From Persicobacter sp. CCB-QB2 (GTDB lineage Bacteria; Bacteroidota; Bacteroidia; Cytophagales; Cyclobacteriaceae): a stretch of 64,000 nt of DNA. This document shows, piece by piece, positions 18,177-27,173 of the stretch; positions within the stretch are counted from its first letter, which is position 1; each line of letters starts with the position of its first letter. Under the pieces are notes generated by a model that ran no database searches, was not told where the DNA came from, and was given only the letters and a program-made list of their open reading frames with translations. The DNA lies in NCBI RefSeq assembly GCF_001274635.1, contig NZ_LBGV01000001.1:1178001-1242000 (forward strand), given 5' to 3'. The position numbers and the translations under genes are program-made.

Positions 18177-18611
18177 AGAAAAAAATATTCCAAATACACC
18201 TAATTGCCCTTTCCTGTAAGTTAACGGCGATTATTTGGTTTTAATGGTCTTCTCATTCTGACGGTCATTTTTGCTTTATGTCCTGAAATGAACAAAAAGG
18301 GGCCGATATTTATCTTATTTGGGTGAGTGGGAGTTGTTTGAGGGGATTTCATTGGTAATGAAGGGTTTGGGGTTTATCATTACTTGTCCTGCATCTTGAA
18401 TTAGGTATTTCGAGCTTGCCTCATGAGGGGCAGTTTCTTTAGAAATGTTCCAATTTTACTTTAAGTGGGGGGCTGTATTTTTCTTCCGTTTTTTTATACT
18501 ACTTTTTCTATTTGTGGATTTTGGCCGTGTTATAAAAAATGATCCCCGGAGCTAAAAGTAAAGAAGGAGGGAAGTAAATATGGGGTAAAGCAAAATTGGT
18601 CAACTCATTCG

Positions 18612-18619
18612 TACATTTG
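18612..18619 (+). promoter_or_regulatory. -7 promoter box of the AraC-type gene
   Basis: TACATTTG is a full TAnnTTTG match 35 bp before the start codon at 18655. The -33 element is unclear. Confidence 0.4.
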
Positions 18620-18654
18620 AACTTTAGAGGGAAAGTTCGACTTATCAATTTGAA

Positions 18655-19413
18655 ATGGAATCTTTCGTTTTTCATCCACCGGAATCTCTTCAGCAATATA
18701 TCGATGTCCTTTGGCTGGGCAAATCAGCTGATTTGTCGATTACTTCCGTGCACTATGCTCCCGAGTTCACAGAATTAATATTTAATTATGGTGATCGCTT
18801 CGAAATAAAAGGTGAAAATGTGGCGCAGAAACGAACCCGGGAAAGTTGCACCATCTGTATTTCCGGATTAAAAAAACAGCCCTTTATCACCACCACCGAA
18901 GGGCGCTATTGTAGTGCCGGATTAATATTAAAACCCTACTGTTTCCGCTTCCTGCAAGAGCTACTGAAGGCTCCAATACTGGAAAAGGTGGAACGATGCA
19001 TCTTCAGGGATTTGATTAATACCCAACGGCCCGACGCCACCAAGGTTTTTACACTCCTGGAGGCATTCTTTTCCCAAATCAAGCTGGATCCCATTCTGCA
19101 AATATTCGAACAGCAAATTTCTGCTACTTTTTTAGAACGGGGTGCCCTCAGACGGTTTAGTCAGCGGCAGCAGTTGTCCTCCAAAAGTTTTATTCAGAAG
19201 TTTAAAAAGCATTATTTTATAACCCCGGCCCAGTATGTTAAGCTCCGACAGATCAATTATGCCCGGAGTTTAATTCATCAGCGTCCAGATCTGTCTTTAG
19301 GGCAGATTGGTTTGGAGGCAGGTTTTTATGATCAGCCCCATTTTGTCCGGGTATTTCAGCAGTACATGGGCAGTAGTCCCAAAAATTTCTCTGAACCGAA
19401 AGTTCCCGGGTAA
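18655..19413 (+). CDS. AraC family transcriptional regulator
   Basis: 252 residues. The C-terminal about 100 form the double helix-turn-helix of AraC/XylS proteins: SSKSFIQKFKKHYFITPAQYVKLRQINYARSL and then LSLGQIGLEAGFYDQPHFVRVFQQYMGSSPKNF. The N-terminus (FVFHPPESLQQYIDVLWLGKS) matches the DUF6597-type sensor domain common in such Bacteroidota regulators. Two cysteines in SCTICISGLKKQ may be ordinary. It lies 63 bp upstream of a reductase gene on the same strand. The ligand is not predictable. Confidence 0.9.
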   Translation: MESFVFHPPESLQQYIDVLWLGKSADLSITSVHYAPEFTELIFNYGDRFEIKGENVAQKRTRESCTICISGLKKQPFITTTEGRYCSAGLILKPYCFRFLQELLKAPILEKVERCIFRDLINTQRPDATKVFTLLEAFFSQIKLDPILQIFEQQISATFLERGALRRFSQRQQLSSKSFIQKFKKHYFITPAQYVKLRQINYARSLIHQRPDLSLGQIGLEAGFYDQPHFVRVFQQYMGSSPKNFSEPKVPG

Positions 19414-19425
19414 TTTTTATACAAT

Positions 19426-19453
19426 TTTGAGAACATCCGTTCTCTTACCTTTG
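19426..19453 (+). promoter_or_regulatory. -33/-7 promoter with an embedded palindromic operator
   Basis: TTTG at 19426-19429 and TACCTTTG at 19446-19453 form a Bacteroidota-type promoter with a 16-nt spacer. The spacer is almost filled by the perfect inverted repeat GAGAAC-ATCC-GTTCTC (19429-19444), a likely repressor site controlling the reductase gene. Confidence 0.6.
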
Positions 19454-19476
19454 TAGCGTAATATAAAATAATAGTC

Positions 19477-20013
19477 ATGGAAGAACGTAAGCTTAAGTTG
19501 TATATTAGTATGAGTGTGGATGGTTTTATTGCGACTAAGGATGATGATTTATCCTGGCTGTCTATTGCCGAAAAGGAGGGAGAGGATTATGGCTATGCAG
19601 CATTTACCAAAGATGTGGACACTTATATTGTGGGACGCAGAACTTACGAAGTAGTCCTTAAACTTTGTGATGGGAAATTTCCGCCAGCGGAAAAATTTGA
19701 TTGTTATGTCATCAGCAGAGAAGAGCGAGTGCCAGAAAACGGCGTGCAATTTTACAATGGAGATCTTGAAAAATTAGTCCATGAGTTGAAGCAACGGCCG
19801 GGCGGTACGATTTATTGCGATGGCGGTGGCGCAATTGTGAAGCTGCTCATGGCAAAAAGCCTGATTGACGAATATATCATTTTTATGATGCCAACCATGC
19901 TGGGAGACGGAATACGTTTGTTTCAGGGAGGGGTGAAACCGATAGGGTTGAAGGCGCTGGAGCCAAAATTCTTTGAGGCCGGAGTTGTTCGCTTGCATTA
20001 TGTGAAGGAATGA
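19477..20013 (+). CDS. dihydrofolate reductase / RibD C-terminal-like protein
   Basis: A 178-aa NAD(P)H-dependent reductase-like protein of the RibD C-terminal/DHFR fold. Signs are KLYISMSVDGFIATKDDDLSWL at the start, YIVGRRTYE, the DGGGAIVKLLMAKSLIDEYIIFMMPTMLGDGIRLF segment, and normal length. Proteins of this class are usually annotated as dihydrofolate reductase family, but their substrates are mostly unknown and it need not act on folate. It has its own promoter with an embedded palindrome and a strong terminator after it. Confidence 0.9.
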   Translation: MEERKLKLYISMSVDGFIATKDDDLSWLSIAEKEGEDYGYAAFTKDVDTYIVGRRTYEVVLKLCDGKFPPAEKFDCYVISREERVPENGVQFYNGDLEKLVHELKQRPGGTIYCDGGGAIVKLLMAKSLIDEYIIFMMPTMLGDGIRLFQGGVKPIGLKALEPKFFEAGVVRLHYVKE

Positions 20014-20070
20014 AAGGGGCGCCAATGCATATACTCCTCCTTTACTGCTAATAATGATGATTTTTTAACA

Positions 20071-20103
20071 GCCTTCCGTGTAACGAAACGGAAGGCTTTT
20101 TTT
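20071..20103 (+). terminator. Rho-independent terminator after the reductase gene
   Basis: Perfect 9-bp stem GCCTTCCGT / ACGGAAGGC, 8-nt loop, then a T tract. Confidence 0.85.
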
Positions 20104-20277
20104 ACTAGGAATTTTTAGTCTCAGCGTTTCGGGAAGGATGAGAATTCTAAACCTATTATGATCCATCCTCAAATCTACCTTTTGCCGTAAGTCGGGATAA
20201 TTGATGGCGTAATTTTTATTTCGAATATATTCACTGGAGTTAGTTTTGTTTCAGAGCCTGTTGAAGCATAGTTTGAT

Positions 20278-20495
20278 TTAACCCGGTTTATTCATGCTTT
20301 AATCCTCGTTTAGCTGCAAGGCGGGAAAAATGAAGGAATAGTTTTCTATTTTTTTCTAACGAAGCAGCTGAATGAGGAGAAATCAAGCTTGTCCAAATTT
20401 GGGCTATTAAATAATCAGTCGACACGAATGTACTATATTGATAATTAGTTGATTAAATCAAGTCCCTGAATCTGGCGGTGAATAATTCTGGTTAA
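20278..20495 (-). repeat. MITE-like repeat, copy C
   Basis: A 218-bp element in inverse orientation, TTAACCCGGTTTATTCATGC at one end and GCGGTGAATAATTCTGGTTAA at the other. It keeps the shared core TTTAGCTGCAAGGCGGGAAA and AATGAGGAGAAA. The following 20496-20829 has no gene. Confidence 0.87.
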
Positions 20496-20829
20496 GCGCT
20501 GTAACTCCCTCGTTTTTGGAAGCAATTAGGTAATGGGTATTTCATCAACTTATTGAAAAGTATATTATCATATCAACTCAAAATCAAGGGGTGTTGCCAT
20601 CCTTTTTTAATCACTTGATTAGTTTTCTTTTTTCAATAGAATCTCAGCTATCTGAATCTGATCAAGTAATACTTTAAAATGATGGGAAAATTAATGGGAT
20701 TGGGTTTGATTTTCTGTGTTTCCCTGCCGGAGAGTTGTTTACTGCTTATCTGGTTTCTTGAAATAGTACCATTACGATGTGTTAATCCCTGATTAATCTA
20801 GCTTTAAGTTTAGTGGGTGCGTGATGGTT

Positions 20830-20837
20830 TAATTTTG
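20830..20837 (+). promoter_or_regulatory. -7 promoter box
   Basis: TAATTTTG, a full TAnnTTTG match 28 bp before the ATG of the secreted protein at 20866. Confidence 0.4.
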
Positions 20838-20865
20838 CCTTATAAAACATTGATGAAATAATATT

Positions 20866-21597
20866 ATGTGGGTAAAAATTAAATTTGGCTTGTGGGTCCT
20901 TATGTTGTTCGGCTTTTACTTTGTGAATGCGCAAGGTGCTGTTTGTGATGATGATAAGTTTGCTCCGGATAATTATTTCAGAGCCGTTCATAAGGATTAT
21001 CATCCCGGAAGGATATATTTTCATGATGGGAAGGTACAGGAGGGTTTTGTTTTGGTCTCAAGGGCTGGTTCCGGTCTTATTGCGATCCCGACTCGGATTA
21101 ATTTCAAAGCAAATGAAAAGTCCCAGGTTGAATATTACAAAATTAAAGATCTTTTCGCATTTGTGGCAGGCGCAGATTCTTTTGCAATCGCGAATAATAT
21201 TCATCACCATCTGATGATAAAAAAGCCCTTTAAGAAAGAGTTCGTTCGGATCATAGAAACAAAAGGCCCTGTTGTTTACGCCATGGAGCATGGCGAGGCG
21301 GGATCAAATGGACAGGTTTTTTATACGAATGCTATGGTTTTAATTGATAAAGCTACTGGTGATGCCGTAAGTGTAGTCAGACCGAAAAAACAGTATCCCA
21401 AAATTTTTAAAATGCTTTCTCACAATGCGGAATTTGTAGCTTATACAGAGCGCGTTCCCAAATGGTATTCAAATTTAGCTAAGTCCCCAAAGAAGGAAGA
21501 GGTCGGAAGGCCAATTAATTGGGAAACAATGGAGCCGATGTATCAGCATGAATTGATGCGCTTGTATTTTCAAGATTTATTGGAGAATAACCCTTAG
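20866..21597 (+). CDS. secreted hypothetical protein, paralogue 1
   Basis: A 243-aa protein with a signal peptide (MWVKIKFGLWVLMLFGFYFVNAQ). It is paralogous to the product of the gene at 23112: both have a DGK/DGT...G-V turn after about 50 residues, then DSFAIA, a PKKQ motif and NAEFVAYTERVPKWY / NENFVMYTSRVSNWY near the C-terminus. No domain name comes to mind and there are no catalytic residues to point to. A beta-barrel gene lies 46 bp downstream, so they may be co-transcribed. Confidence 0.78.
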   Translation: MWVKIKFGLWVLMLFGFYFVNAQGAVCDDDKFAPDNYFRAVHKDYHPGRIYFHDGKVQEGFVLVSRAGSGLIAIPTRINFKANEKSQVEYYKIKDLFAFVAGADSFAIANNIHHHLMIKKPFKKEFVRIIETKGPVVYAMEHGEAGSNGQVFYTNAMVLIDKATGDAVSVVRPKKQYPKIFKMLSHNAEFVAYTERVPKWYSNLAKSPKKEEVGRPINWETMEPMYQHELMRLYFQDLLENNP

Positions 21598-21643
21598 TAG
21601 TCAATCTATTGTGAATTTATAGTAATGTAAAAAAATTGAGTAT

Positions 21644-22453
21644 ATGAATAAAAAACTACTTTTAGTAACATTGTTTTTGCTTCTTGGAGAGCTAGTAACA
21701 TTTGCGAAAACATCTTCTTCAAATACTGAGGATAAACTTTATAAGTTTGGAATATCTGGTCCCGGGATTGCAGTTTCTTGGTATAATACACCCATATCGA
21801 AGTTTCCAGTCAGTGAAGGTTTTTCAAATGCAGGTTATGCTGGCTTGCATTTAGGTATTCGAGGAGTTTATCGTTTAAATTCCCATTTTGATCTTATTGG
21901 TGAATTAAACTATTTGGGAACCGGAGGGAATTATACTAAAGAAGATAGACGTGTTACGGTAATTGGAGAAGGGAAAGCGATGATCCATCGAGCCTACGGT
22001 TTCAATACCTTAAGTGTTCCATTAATGATCAGCCGAAAGTTTGTCCTTGATCCCGATAGTAAAATGCCTTCATATGCAAGGCCTGCCATTCGTATTTCCG
22101 GTGGCGCAGTGTTCAATTTTAATATGAGTCAAAAATATAGTTGGAGTAGATATGAAGGGAATATTGTGGTCGCCTCAAAAACCTATAAAGAGCAAATTGA
22201 ATTTGCAAATCCCTTTAATGTGGGATTAGCCTTTGAAGCGGCCTATGATCATATTCTTAACACTAATTTCTTTGTCTTTCTAAAGTACCAGCAAACTTTA
22301 TCACAAATCTTTGATGGCAATCATGATACACTGGACTATCACTACTCAGGAGCAAGTGGTGATAATTGGAATACAAGGATGGGTACAATAACCCTTGGTG
22401 TGGGAATTTATATCATAAAGAAAAGACATAAATTTGACACCTCCTGGATGTAA
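21644..22453 (+). CDS. outer-membrane beta-barrel-like protein
   Basis: 269 residues with a signal peptide (MNKKLLLVTLFLLLGELVTFAK) and alternating hydrophobic strands rich in Gly and Tyr, e.g. GLHLGIRGVYRLNSHFDLIGELNYLGTGG and the terminal TRMGTITLGVGIYIIKK. This fits the small outer-membrane barrel (OMP_b-brl type) fold common in Bacteroidota. It lies between the two paralogous secreted proteins. No ligand can be inferred. Confidence 0.78.
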   Translation: MNKKLLLVTLFLLLGELVTFAKTSSSNTEDKLYKFGISGPGIAVSWYNTPISKFPVSEGFSNAGYAGLHLGIRGVYRLNSHFDLIGELNYLGTGGNYTKEDRRVTVIGEGKAMIHRAYGFNTLSVPLMISRKFVLDPDSKMPSYARPAIRISGGAVFNFNMSQKYSWSRYEGNIVVASKTYKEQIEFANPFNVGLAFEAAYDHILNTNFFVFLKYQQTLSQIFDGNHDTLDYHYSGASGDNWNTRMGTITLGVGIYIIKKRHKFDTSWM

Positions 22454-22646
22454 ATAAATGAAGGGGTTGTAGCGCAGGGTTTTAAGGTGTGTATTGATGA
22501 GGTGATTCTCATTATTCCCAGCTGAGGAAGGCGGCCTTAATGTCGACCTCCTCATTTATGTTAAGAGGGTGAGTAATCATAAATTCTTTCTCCCTCTTTT
22601 TTGAGCCTGATCATTTTCCATCTGATGATATGAAGACAAAGCAATC

Positions 22647-22687
22647 AAAAAGGGAAAACAACACAAACAGCCGTTTTCCCTTTTTTT
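22647..22687 (+). terminator. Rho-independent terminator
   Basis: Stem AAAAAGGGAAAAC / GTTTTCCCTTTTT with a 13-nt loop and a T run, about 190 bp after the barrel gene. The rest of 22454-23111 shows no gene. Confidence 0.7.
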
Positions 22688-23111
22688 AGGGTAATTTTTT
22701 AATATTTTCTATGCCTGAAGCAAATCCTTCAATGGTTTGATTATATGGAGGATGGGCCCGGTAATTACTTTGTGAGCCCATAAATAAGGGAATTATCGGA
22801 GCTGGTTTTGTTTAATTTACTTTAAAAGAGAGCTGCTGTTTTCTTCTAAAAAACTTGTTTCTAATTGCGCAAACCTTCAATTTTTTGAAGCATTTGGTGA
22901 GGTTTATAATGCTCTATCTTTAAAAGAACCTTTTACTTCACACTAACTGTATTTGGTATTGAGTATTAAAAAGATTTTAGTTGTTAAGTTTTGGTTTTGA
23001 TTTGCATTAAATCGGCAAAATAAATGAATTAGAATGTATGGGGAGCGGTTCTGATGGGTGGTAATAAGAATAAAAAATGAATACTTTGCATTAAATTTTT
23101 ATATATGATTT

Positions 23112-23864
23112 ATGTGCAAGATGAAATTTAAAGTATTTATTTTTTTATCACTCCTGATGTTTTTGCAGAGAAACGCCCAAGGGCAGTATTTAACTACACT
23201 ACAGTCCTATTTATCAGGGACAGGTAAGTGGGAGAAAGTATTTAAGGGTAAGCATGAGGCGAAGCTCTACTATAAAGATGGTACTATTTCCCATGGAGAA
23301 GTAAAAATGCATCGTGCAAATGTCTCTGTTTTTGGTGTTGCTCCCTCTGGGATATCATTGAGGGCTGAAGGGGAAAAGAATTTTAAAAAACTTGAGTTAA
23401 AAGAGCTGCTGGGGTTTAGGGTATCGAATGATTCTTTTGCCATTGCTCAGGATGTACGTATTCATGATTTGAAAAAGAAAAAACTGCCCTACGATTATTT
23501 TAGAGTGATAGTGGATGCTCCTCTGGTCTTCGGTATTCAGCATACTGCTGCCAGTGACGCACAGTCTACTCGTATCCTTAATCAGGCGGTGATTATGAAT
23601 AAGGCCACAAAAGAGGTGGTTGTGTCGGTAGCGCCCAAAAAACAGAAACAGGAGCTGTTTGATTTGCTGAAGTTTAACGAAAATTTTGTCATGTACACCT
23701 CCAGAGTGTCTAATTGGTACAAGAAACTGAATAAGTCTAATAATATTTTTAATGAGGAGCGGGAATTTAGTTGGGACACCACCCGCCCGCTTTATATCAC
23801 AGAAATATTATACCTGATTTATAAAGATATGGAAGACCCGACGCAACGACCAGAAGGTTTGTAA
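23112..23864 (+). CDS. secreted hypothetical protein, paralogue 2
   Basis: A 250-aa protein with a signal peptide (MKFKVFIFLSLLMFLQRNAQGQ); the start is ATG 23112 or 23121. It shares with the 20866 gene product the DSFAIAQ / DSFAIAN segment, VAPKKQKQELFDLLKFNENFV and VSNWYKKL, and a similar length, so the two arose by duplication. It is not recognised as any named family. It is followed by a strong terminator and has no partner gene of its own. Confidence 0.78.
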   Translation: MCKMKFKVFIFLSLLMFLQRNAQGQYLTTLQSYLSGTGKWEKVFKGKHEAKLYYKDGTISHGEVKMHRANVSVFGVAPSGISLRAEGEKNFKKLELKELLGFRVSNDSFAIAQDVRIHDLKKKKLPYDYFRVIVDAPLVFGIQHTAASDAQSTRILNQAVIMNKATKEVVVSVAPKKQKQELFDLLKFNENFVMYTSRVSNWYKKLNKSNNIFNEEREFSWDTTRPLYITEILYLIYKDMEDPTQRPEGL

Positions 23865-23890
23865 AGGTTCCGCTTATAGCGAATAAAAGA

Positions 23891-23929
23891 AAAGGGAAAG
23901 CAACTTACCGGTCGCTTTCCCTTTTTTTT
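23891..23929 (+). terminator. Rho-independent terminator
   Basis: Perfect 11-bp stem AAAGGGAAAGC / GCTTTCCCTTT with a 12-nt loop and a T run. It separates this gene from convergent queA. Confidence 0.85.
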
Positions 23930-23963
23930 GTCTGACGGCAATGTTTACCGTGTCAACTATTGT

Positions 23964-25187
23964 TTATCGCTTTCTCCTTAGGAAAGAAGCATCACCATAG
24001 CTTAAAAATCGATAATCCTTCTCCAGGGCATTGGCATAGATCTTCTTCCAATCCTCACCAACAAAAGCAGCCACCAACATGATGAGGGTAGAACCTGGTT
24101 GGTGGAAGTTGGTGATAATTCCCTCGATGATCTGGAAAGGATAGCCTGGGAAAATAAAGATTTCCGTGCTTCCCTGTAGCACATCGGTTTGGTCACGGTC
24201 CATTTTAGCCATCACCGCTTTCATGCTGTCTTCCACCGTCGGCATTTCCTGCATTTCATATTGATAAGGGCGCAATTTCTCCACGAAAAAGGCGGCAGAA
24301 GGATCCTCCATCAGCTTTACCCCATACCAATACAAGCTCTCTAGCGTCCGCATGGAAGTGGTCCCCACGCAAAAGACTTTCCCGATATTGTTCAGGATGG
24401 TCTGCACGTTTTCCCGGCTGATGATAATCTGCTCCTCATGCATCGGGTGGTTCACCGCATTGGCTTCCTTTACCGGTTGGAAGGTTCCCGCACTTACGTG
24501 GAGGGTCAGTTCCTGACGCTGGATATTTTTAGCGTCCAGCTTGCCTAATATCTCATCGGTGAAGTGTAATCCAGAGGTAGGGGCCGCCACAGCGCCTTCA
24601 TGTTTGGAGAATACCGTCTGATACCGCGGCTTGTCTTCTTCTTCCGCCTCCCGATTCATATAAGGGGGCAGCGGTACAGTTCCTGCGCCTTCCACTATAT
24701 CCACAAAGGCAATTTCTTCGGGCGTCCATTCGAAAGTTACTTCAAAAGGGGCGCGGCTGGTGATGCGGGCCTTCAACATAACCTTCGTTCCGTTAATGTC
24801 CATCTCTCTTTCCAGCACCTGATCATCCTTCCACTTCTTGGCATTACCTACCATGGCCGCCCAGGTAGCCGAACCTTTGGCTTCCATCGCCTGGGTAATT
24901 ACCGGGCTTGGCTTCAGTGGGTTCAATAGGAAAACCTCGATCTTCGCCCCGGTATCTTTACGGAAAAAGATACGCGCAGGAATTACTTTGGTGTTGTTAA
25001 AAAATAAGGCGGAGTCCGCAGGAATCAACTTTTCAATTGCAGGGAATTGCAAATTGTCGATCTCCCCGTCATGATAATATAATAGCTTAGAGGCATCACG
25101 ATTTTCCAGCGGGTATTTTGCAATACGCTCGTCCGGTAAGTCGTAAGTATATTCTTCTAATTTAATTTCTGGCAGTGTCGTTTTCAT
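23964..25187 (-). CDS. queA: S-adenosylmethionine:tRNA ribosyltransferase-isomerase
   Basis: QueA transfers and isomerises the ribosyl group of S-adenosylmethionine onto 7-aminomethyl-7-deazaguanine in tRNA, making epoxyqueuosine. The product from the ATG at 25187 is 407 aa. It shows TYDLPDERIAKYPLENRDASKLL at the N-terminus, LFFNNTKVIPARIFF, KHEGAVAAPTSGLHFT, and TNFHQPGSTLIMLVAAFVG near the end, all typical of QueA. The frame stays open to 25241, but a promoter with ideal spacing overlaps that extension, so the shorter start is right. No other queuosine gene is nearby. Confidence 0.95.
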   Translation of the reverse strand: MKTTLPEIKLEEYTYDLPDERIAKYPLENRDASKLLYYHDGEIDNLQFPAIEKLIPADSALFFNNTKVIPARIFFRKDTGAKIEVFLLNPLKPSPVITQAMEAKGSATWAAMVGNAKKWKDDQVLEREMDINGTKVMLKARITSRAPFEVTFEWTPEEIAFVDIVEGAGTVPLPPYMNREAEEEDKPRYQTVFSKHEGAVAAPTSGLHFTDEILGKLDAKNIQRQELTLHVSAGTFQPVKEANAVNHPMHEEQIIISRENVQTILNNIGKVFCVGTTSMRTLESLYWYGVKLMEDPSAAFFVEKLRPYQYEMQEMPTVEDSMKAVMAKMDRDQTDVLQGSTEIFIFPGYPFQIIEGIITNFHQPGSTLIMLVAAFVGEDWKKIYANALEKDYRFLSYGDASFLRRKR

Positions 25188-25193
25188 AGCCCG

Positions 25194-25224
25194 CAAATAT
25201 AAGTCACAAATCAGCAGTGTCAAA
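25194..25224 (-). promoter_or_regulatory. -33/-7 promoter of queA
   Basis: On the minus strand, TTTG (25221-25224), a 19-nt spacer and TATATTTG (25194-25201) match the Bacteroidota promoter exactly. The -7 box ends only 7 bp before the ATG, implying a leaderless or nearly leaderless mRNA. Confidence 0.6.
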
Positions 25225-25375
25225 TACTTTGCCAGCCCCAAAATGCAAAACCCTTTGGTTAATTGCCGTTATTGTCTTTTCCGGTGATAAAATCGTCAGG
25301 AATAACCTCTATTTTCGAGGGCTAACATACCTTAGAGTCCGCAGCATAGCCTAATTGGTGTACTTTTTAATTATT

Positions 25376-25672
25376 TGGGGGTGCCCTCCTGGGCAGTCGG
25401 TCGGGCTGGAGGCGGCTCGCTCTTTATTGGTGACTGAAAGTGGTGATAAATAGGCCAGACTTTCACTCACCAATAAAGGAGCTCAGACAGGCCCGCCCCA
25501 TCCCTCACCCAAGCGCTCTGAAAGCGCAGGTAATCGGCTAGGTGCCCACCGTAAAGGGTTGGCAGAGGGATAGAGGCATTGTTGGAGCTCCTTTTTTCGG
25601 CCTTAAAGCGTAGCGGGCTGGGAAAAAGAGCGACTGCCGAAAGCCCGACCGGAGCGGAGCGAAGGGCTGCCC
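25376..25672. repeat. highly structured GC-rich intergenic element
   Basis: About 300 bp, much richer in G+C than its surroundings and without a gene. The ends are inverted relatives (GGTCGGGCT...GCTCGCTCTTT at 25399-25425 against AAAGAGCG...AGCCCGACC at 25625-25650). Inside is a 20-bp hairpin (25422-25441 with 25459-25478, one mismatch) and a further pair AAAGGAGCTC / GAGCTCCTTT. It could be a mobile repeat or a structured RNA. Confidence 0.6.
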
Positions 25673-25673
25673 C

Positions 25674-25717
25674 AAAAAAATACCTATACCGTTCTTTTTA
25701 AAGAGCAGTATAGGTAT
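25674..25717 (-). terminator. Rho-independent terminator of the outer-membrane protein gene
   Basis: Perfect 10-bp stem ATACCTATAC / GTATAGGTAT with an 18-nt loop and seven Ts on the minus strand, about 30 bp past the stop codon. Confidence 0.8.
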
Positions 25718-25747
25718 GTAATGAAATGAATCGCTTGGTCTTCAGGT

Positions 25748-26266
25748 TTAGAAGAAAATAGAAGCAGTAGCTCCGGTTCTGATAAAGCTTCCGGTGTGAT
25801 CTGCAGCGGAGATTTTCACCTCAGGAGCGATAGAAAAGCGATTAGCGATTCGGAAATCGATGCCAATCCCCAAATTAAAACCGAAATCCACAGCAGATCC
25901 GTCAAAGGAATGCTGGCCACCTTCAATTTTTTCTTTAATAGCCATCATGTTGCCTCCAATAATACCGTAAGGACGTACAAGTCCGGTTTTAATGAAAAAT
26001 CTATGGTAGTCGGCATCTAAAACAAAGCCACCAAGGGTATGTCCTGGCTCCACTTCAGTCGTGGAAAAGTTTGTTCCGGTAACTTGTACCAAGGATTTTT
26101 CAGACCATTGGTATCCTACCAAAAAACCGAAGACTCCTTTTTCTGTAAACCTGATATCATGGGAATAATTGATACCCAACTTAACCCATTTTTCGGTTTG
26201 ATTTTCCTGCGCTAAGGCGGTGAATGATAAAAATGTTGTAAAAATTAAAGCGAAAATGCCTTTCAT
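25748..26266 (-). CDS. outer-membrane beta-barrel-like protein
   Basis: 172 residues from the ATG at 26266, which gives a standard signal peptide (MKGIFALIFTTFLSFTALAQ). The mature part has alternating strands (VFGFLVGYQWSEKSLVQVTG, GFVLDADYHRFFIKTGLVRPYGIIGGN, VDFGFNLGIGIDFRIAN) and ends in a hydrophobic-aromatic strand ATASIFF, as in small outer-membrane barrels. The frame runs to 26317, but a promoter box lies there. It is a monocistronic gene of unknown function. Confidence 0.82.
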   Translation of the reverse strand: MKGIFALIFTTFLSFTALAQENQTEKWVKLGINYSHDIRFTEKGVFGFLVGYQWSEKSLVQVTGTNFSTTEVEPGHTLGGFVLDADYHRFFIKTGLVRPYGIIGGNMMAIKEKIEGGQHSFDGSAVDFGFNLGIGIDFRIANRFSIAPEVKISAADHTGSFIRTGATASIFF

Positions 26267-26314
26267 AAATTTGATGTTTTTCAATAAAAAATTTGGTTTT
26301 AAAAAGTAAGGCTG

Positions 26315-26322
26315 CAAACATA
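26315..26322 (-). promoter_or_regulatory. -7 promoter box
   Basis: Minus-strand TATGTTTG, a TAnnTTTG match about 49 bp before the ATG at 26266. The upstream gap to 26825 shows no gene or other structure. Confidence 0.4.
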
Positions 26323-26825
26323 GGCTTTCTTTATGGCTTTAGGGTTAAATAAGGGTTAGGAGGGGATAAGAGTCTTTTTTTTGATTTGTTTTAGGTATGT
26401 TTTCCATAGTTTTATTAGAAGTTGTGGGGCTCAGAACGGATTTAAAACCTCACCTTCCAACATCAAATTCGAATTTTGGCTTTTTAATAAGCTCTTAAGT
26501 ATTCAGCAAATTTTTGAATGAGGGAAATTGACAATGGGAAGTCCAATGTGTTAAAAACAGTGCTCTTAGTTAAGCTTATTGAGTCTGGAGGTGCATTAAT
26601 CGGTTAAGAAAAGGCCTTGTAAACAAGTTATGGGCCATAAAAGTGTGGGGATGGTGCTGATGAAGTTCGGGTTGGACTAAACTTCATGAAGTGGCTTGTT
26701 AATTCTTTAAATGGGATAGGTTCCAGCAGAAATAGCCTTCGGGAAAATAGAAATGGGTAGTTTTCCAGAAAAATTCAACTCCCGGATGGGCGATGATCTT
26801 TTAGAACCTGCTATGAGCGGATAGC

Positions 26826-27173
26826 TTACATTAGCTCTCCATGCTCTTCATGGATAAGTTGTTTTTCCAGGTGTATTTCCCGCAAATACAGAAACAGGGG
26901 CAAGCCGAAGGATACTCCGACTAATAAACAGCCCAATATGGGTGCCCAAAGGCCTTTCATATTGAGGCGACGAGCCTCCAGCACAATGAAAGCCAATAGC
27001 GTACAGGCCGAAATGATCACATCCCATCCAAAGAAGGCGGAGGAGGGTTTTTCAAAAACGCGCTGGAACAAAAGGGTGACGTCCACGCCATTTTCAATGA
27101 AAAACATCATCAGGCTTTCGTAGGGAAGGACAATTCCGAGGATGGTCAGGATCAGGAAGGTTCTTTTGGCCAT
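26826..27173 (-). CDS. DUF2834-like small membrane protein
   Basis: 115 residues with three hydrophobic segments (about 5-30, 48-65, 75-97). The pattern ILGIVLPYESLMMFFIENG...FGWDVIISACTLLAFIVLEARR...LWAPILGCLLVGVSFGLPLFLYLRE matches DUF2834, a family of small integral membrane proteins without known function. It stands alone between the outer-membrane barrel gene and the PBP4-type gene, both on the same strand but more than 150 bp away. Confidence 0.82.
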   Translation of the reverse strand: MAKRTFLILTILGIVLPYESLMMFFIENGVDVTLLFQRVFEKPSSAFFGWDVIISACTLLAFIVLEARRLNMKGLWAPILGCLLVGVSFGLPLFLYLREIHLEKQLIHEEHGELM

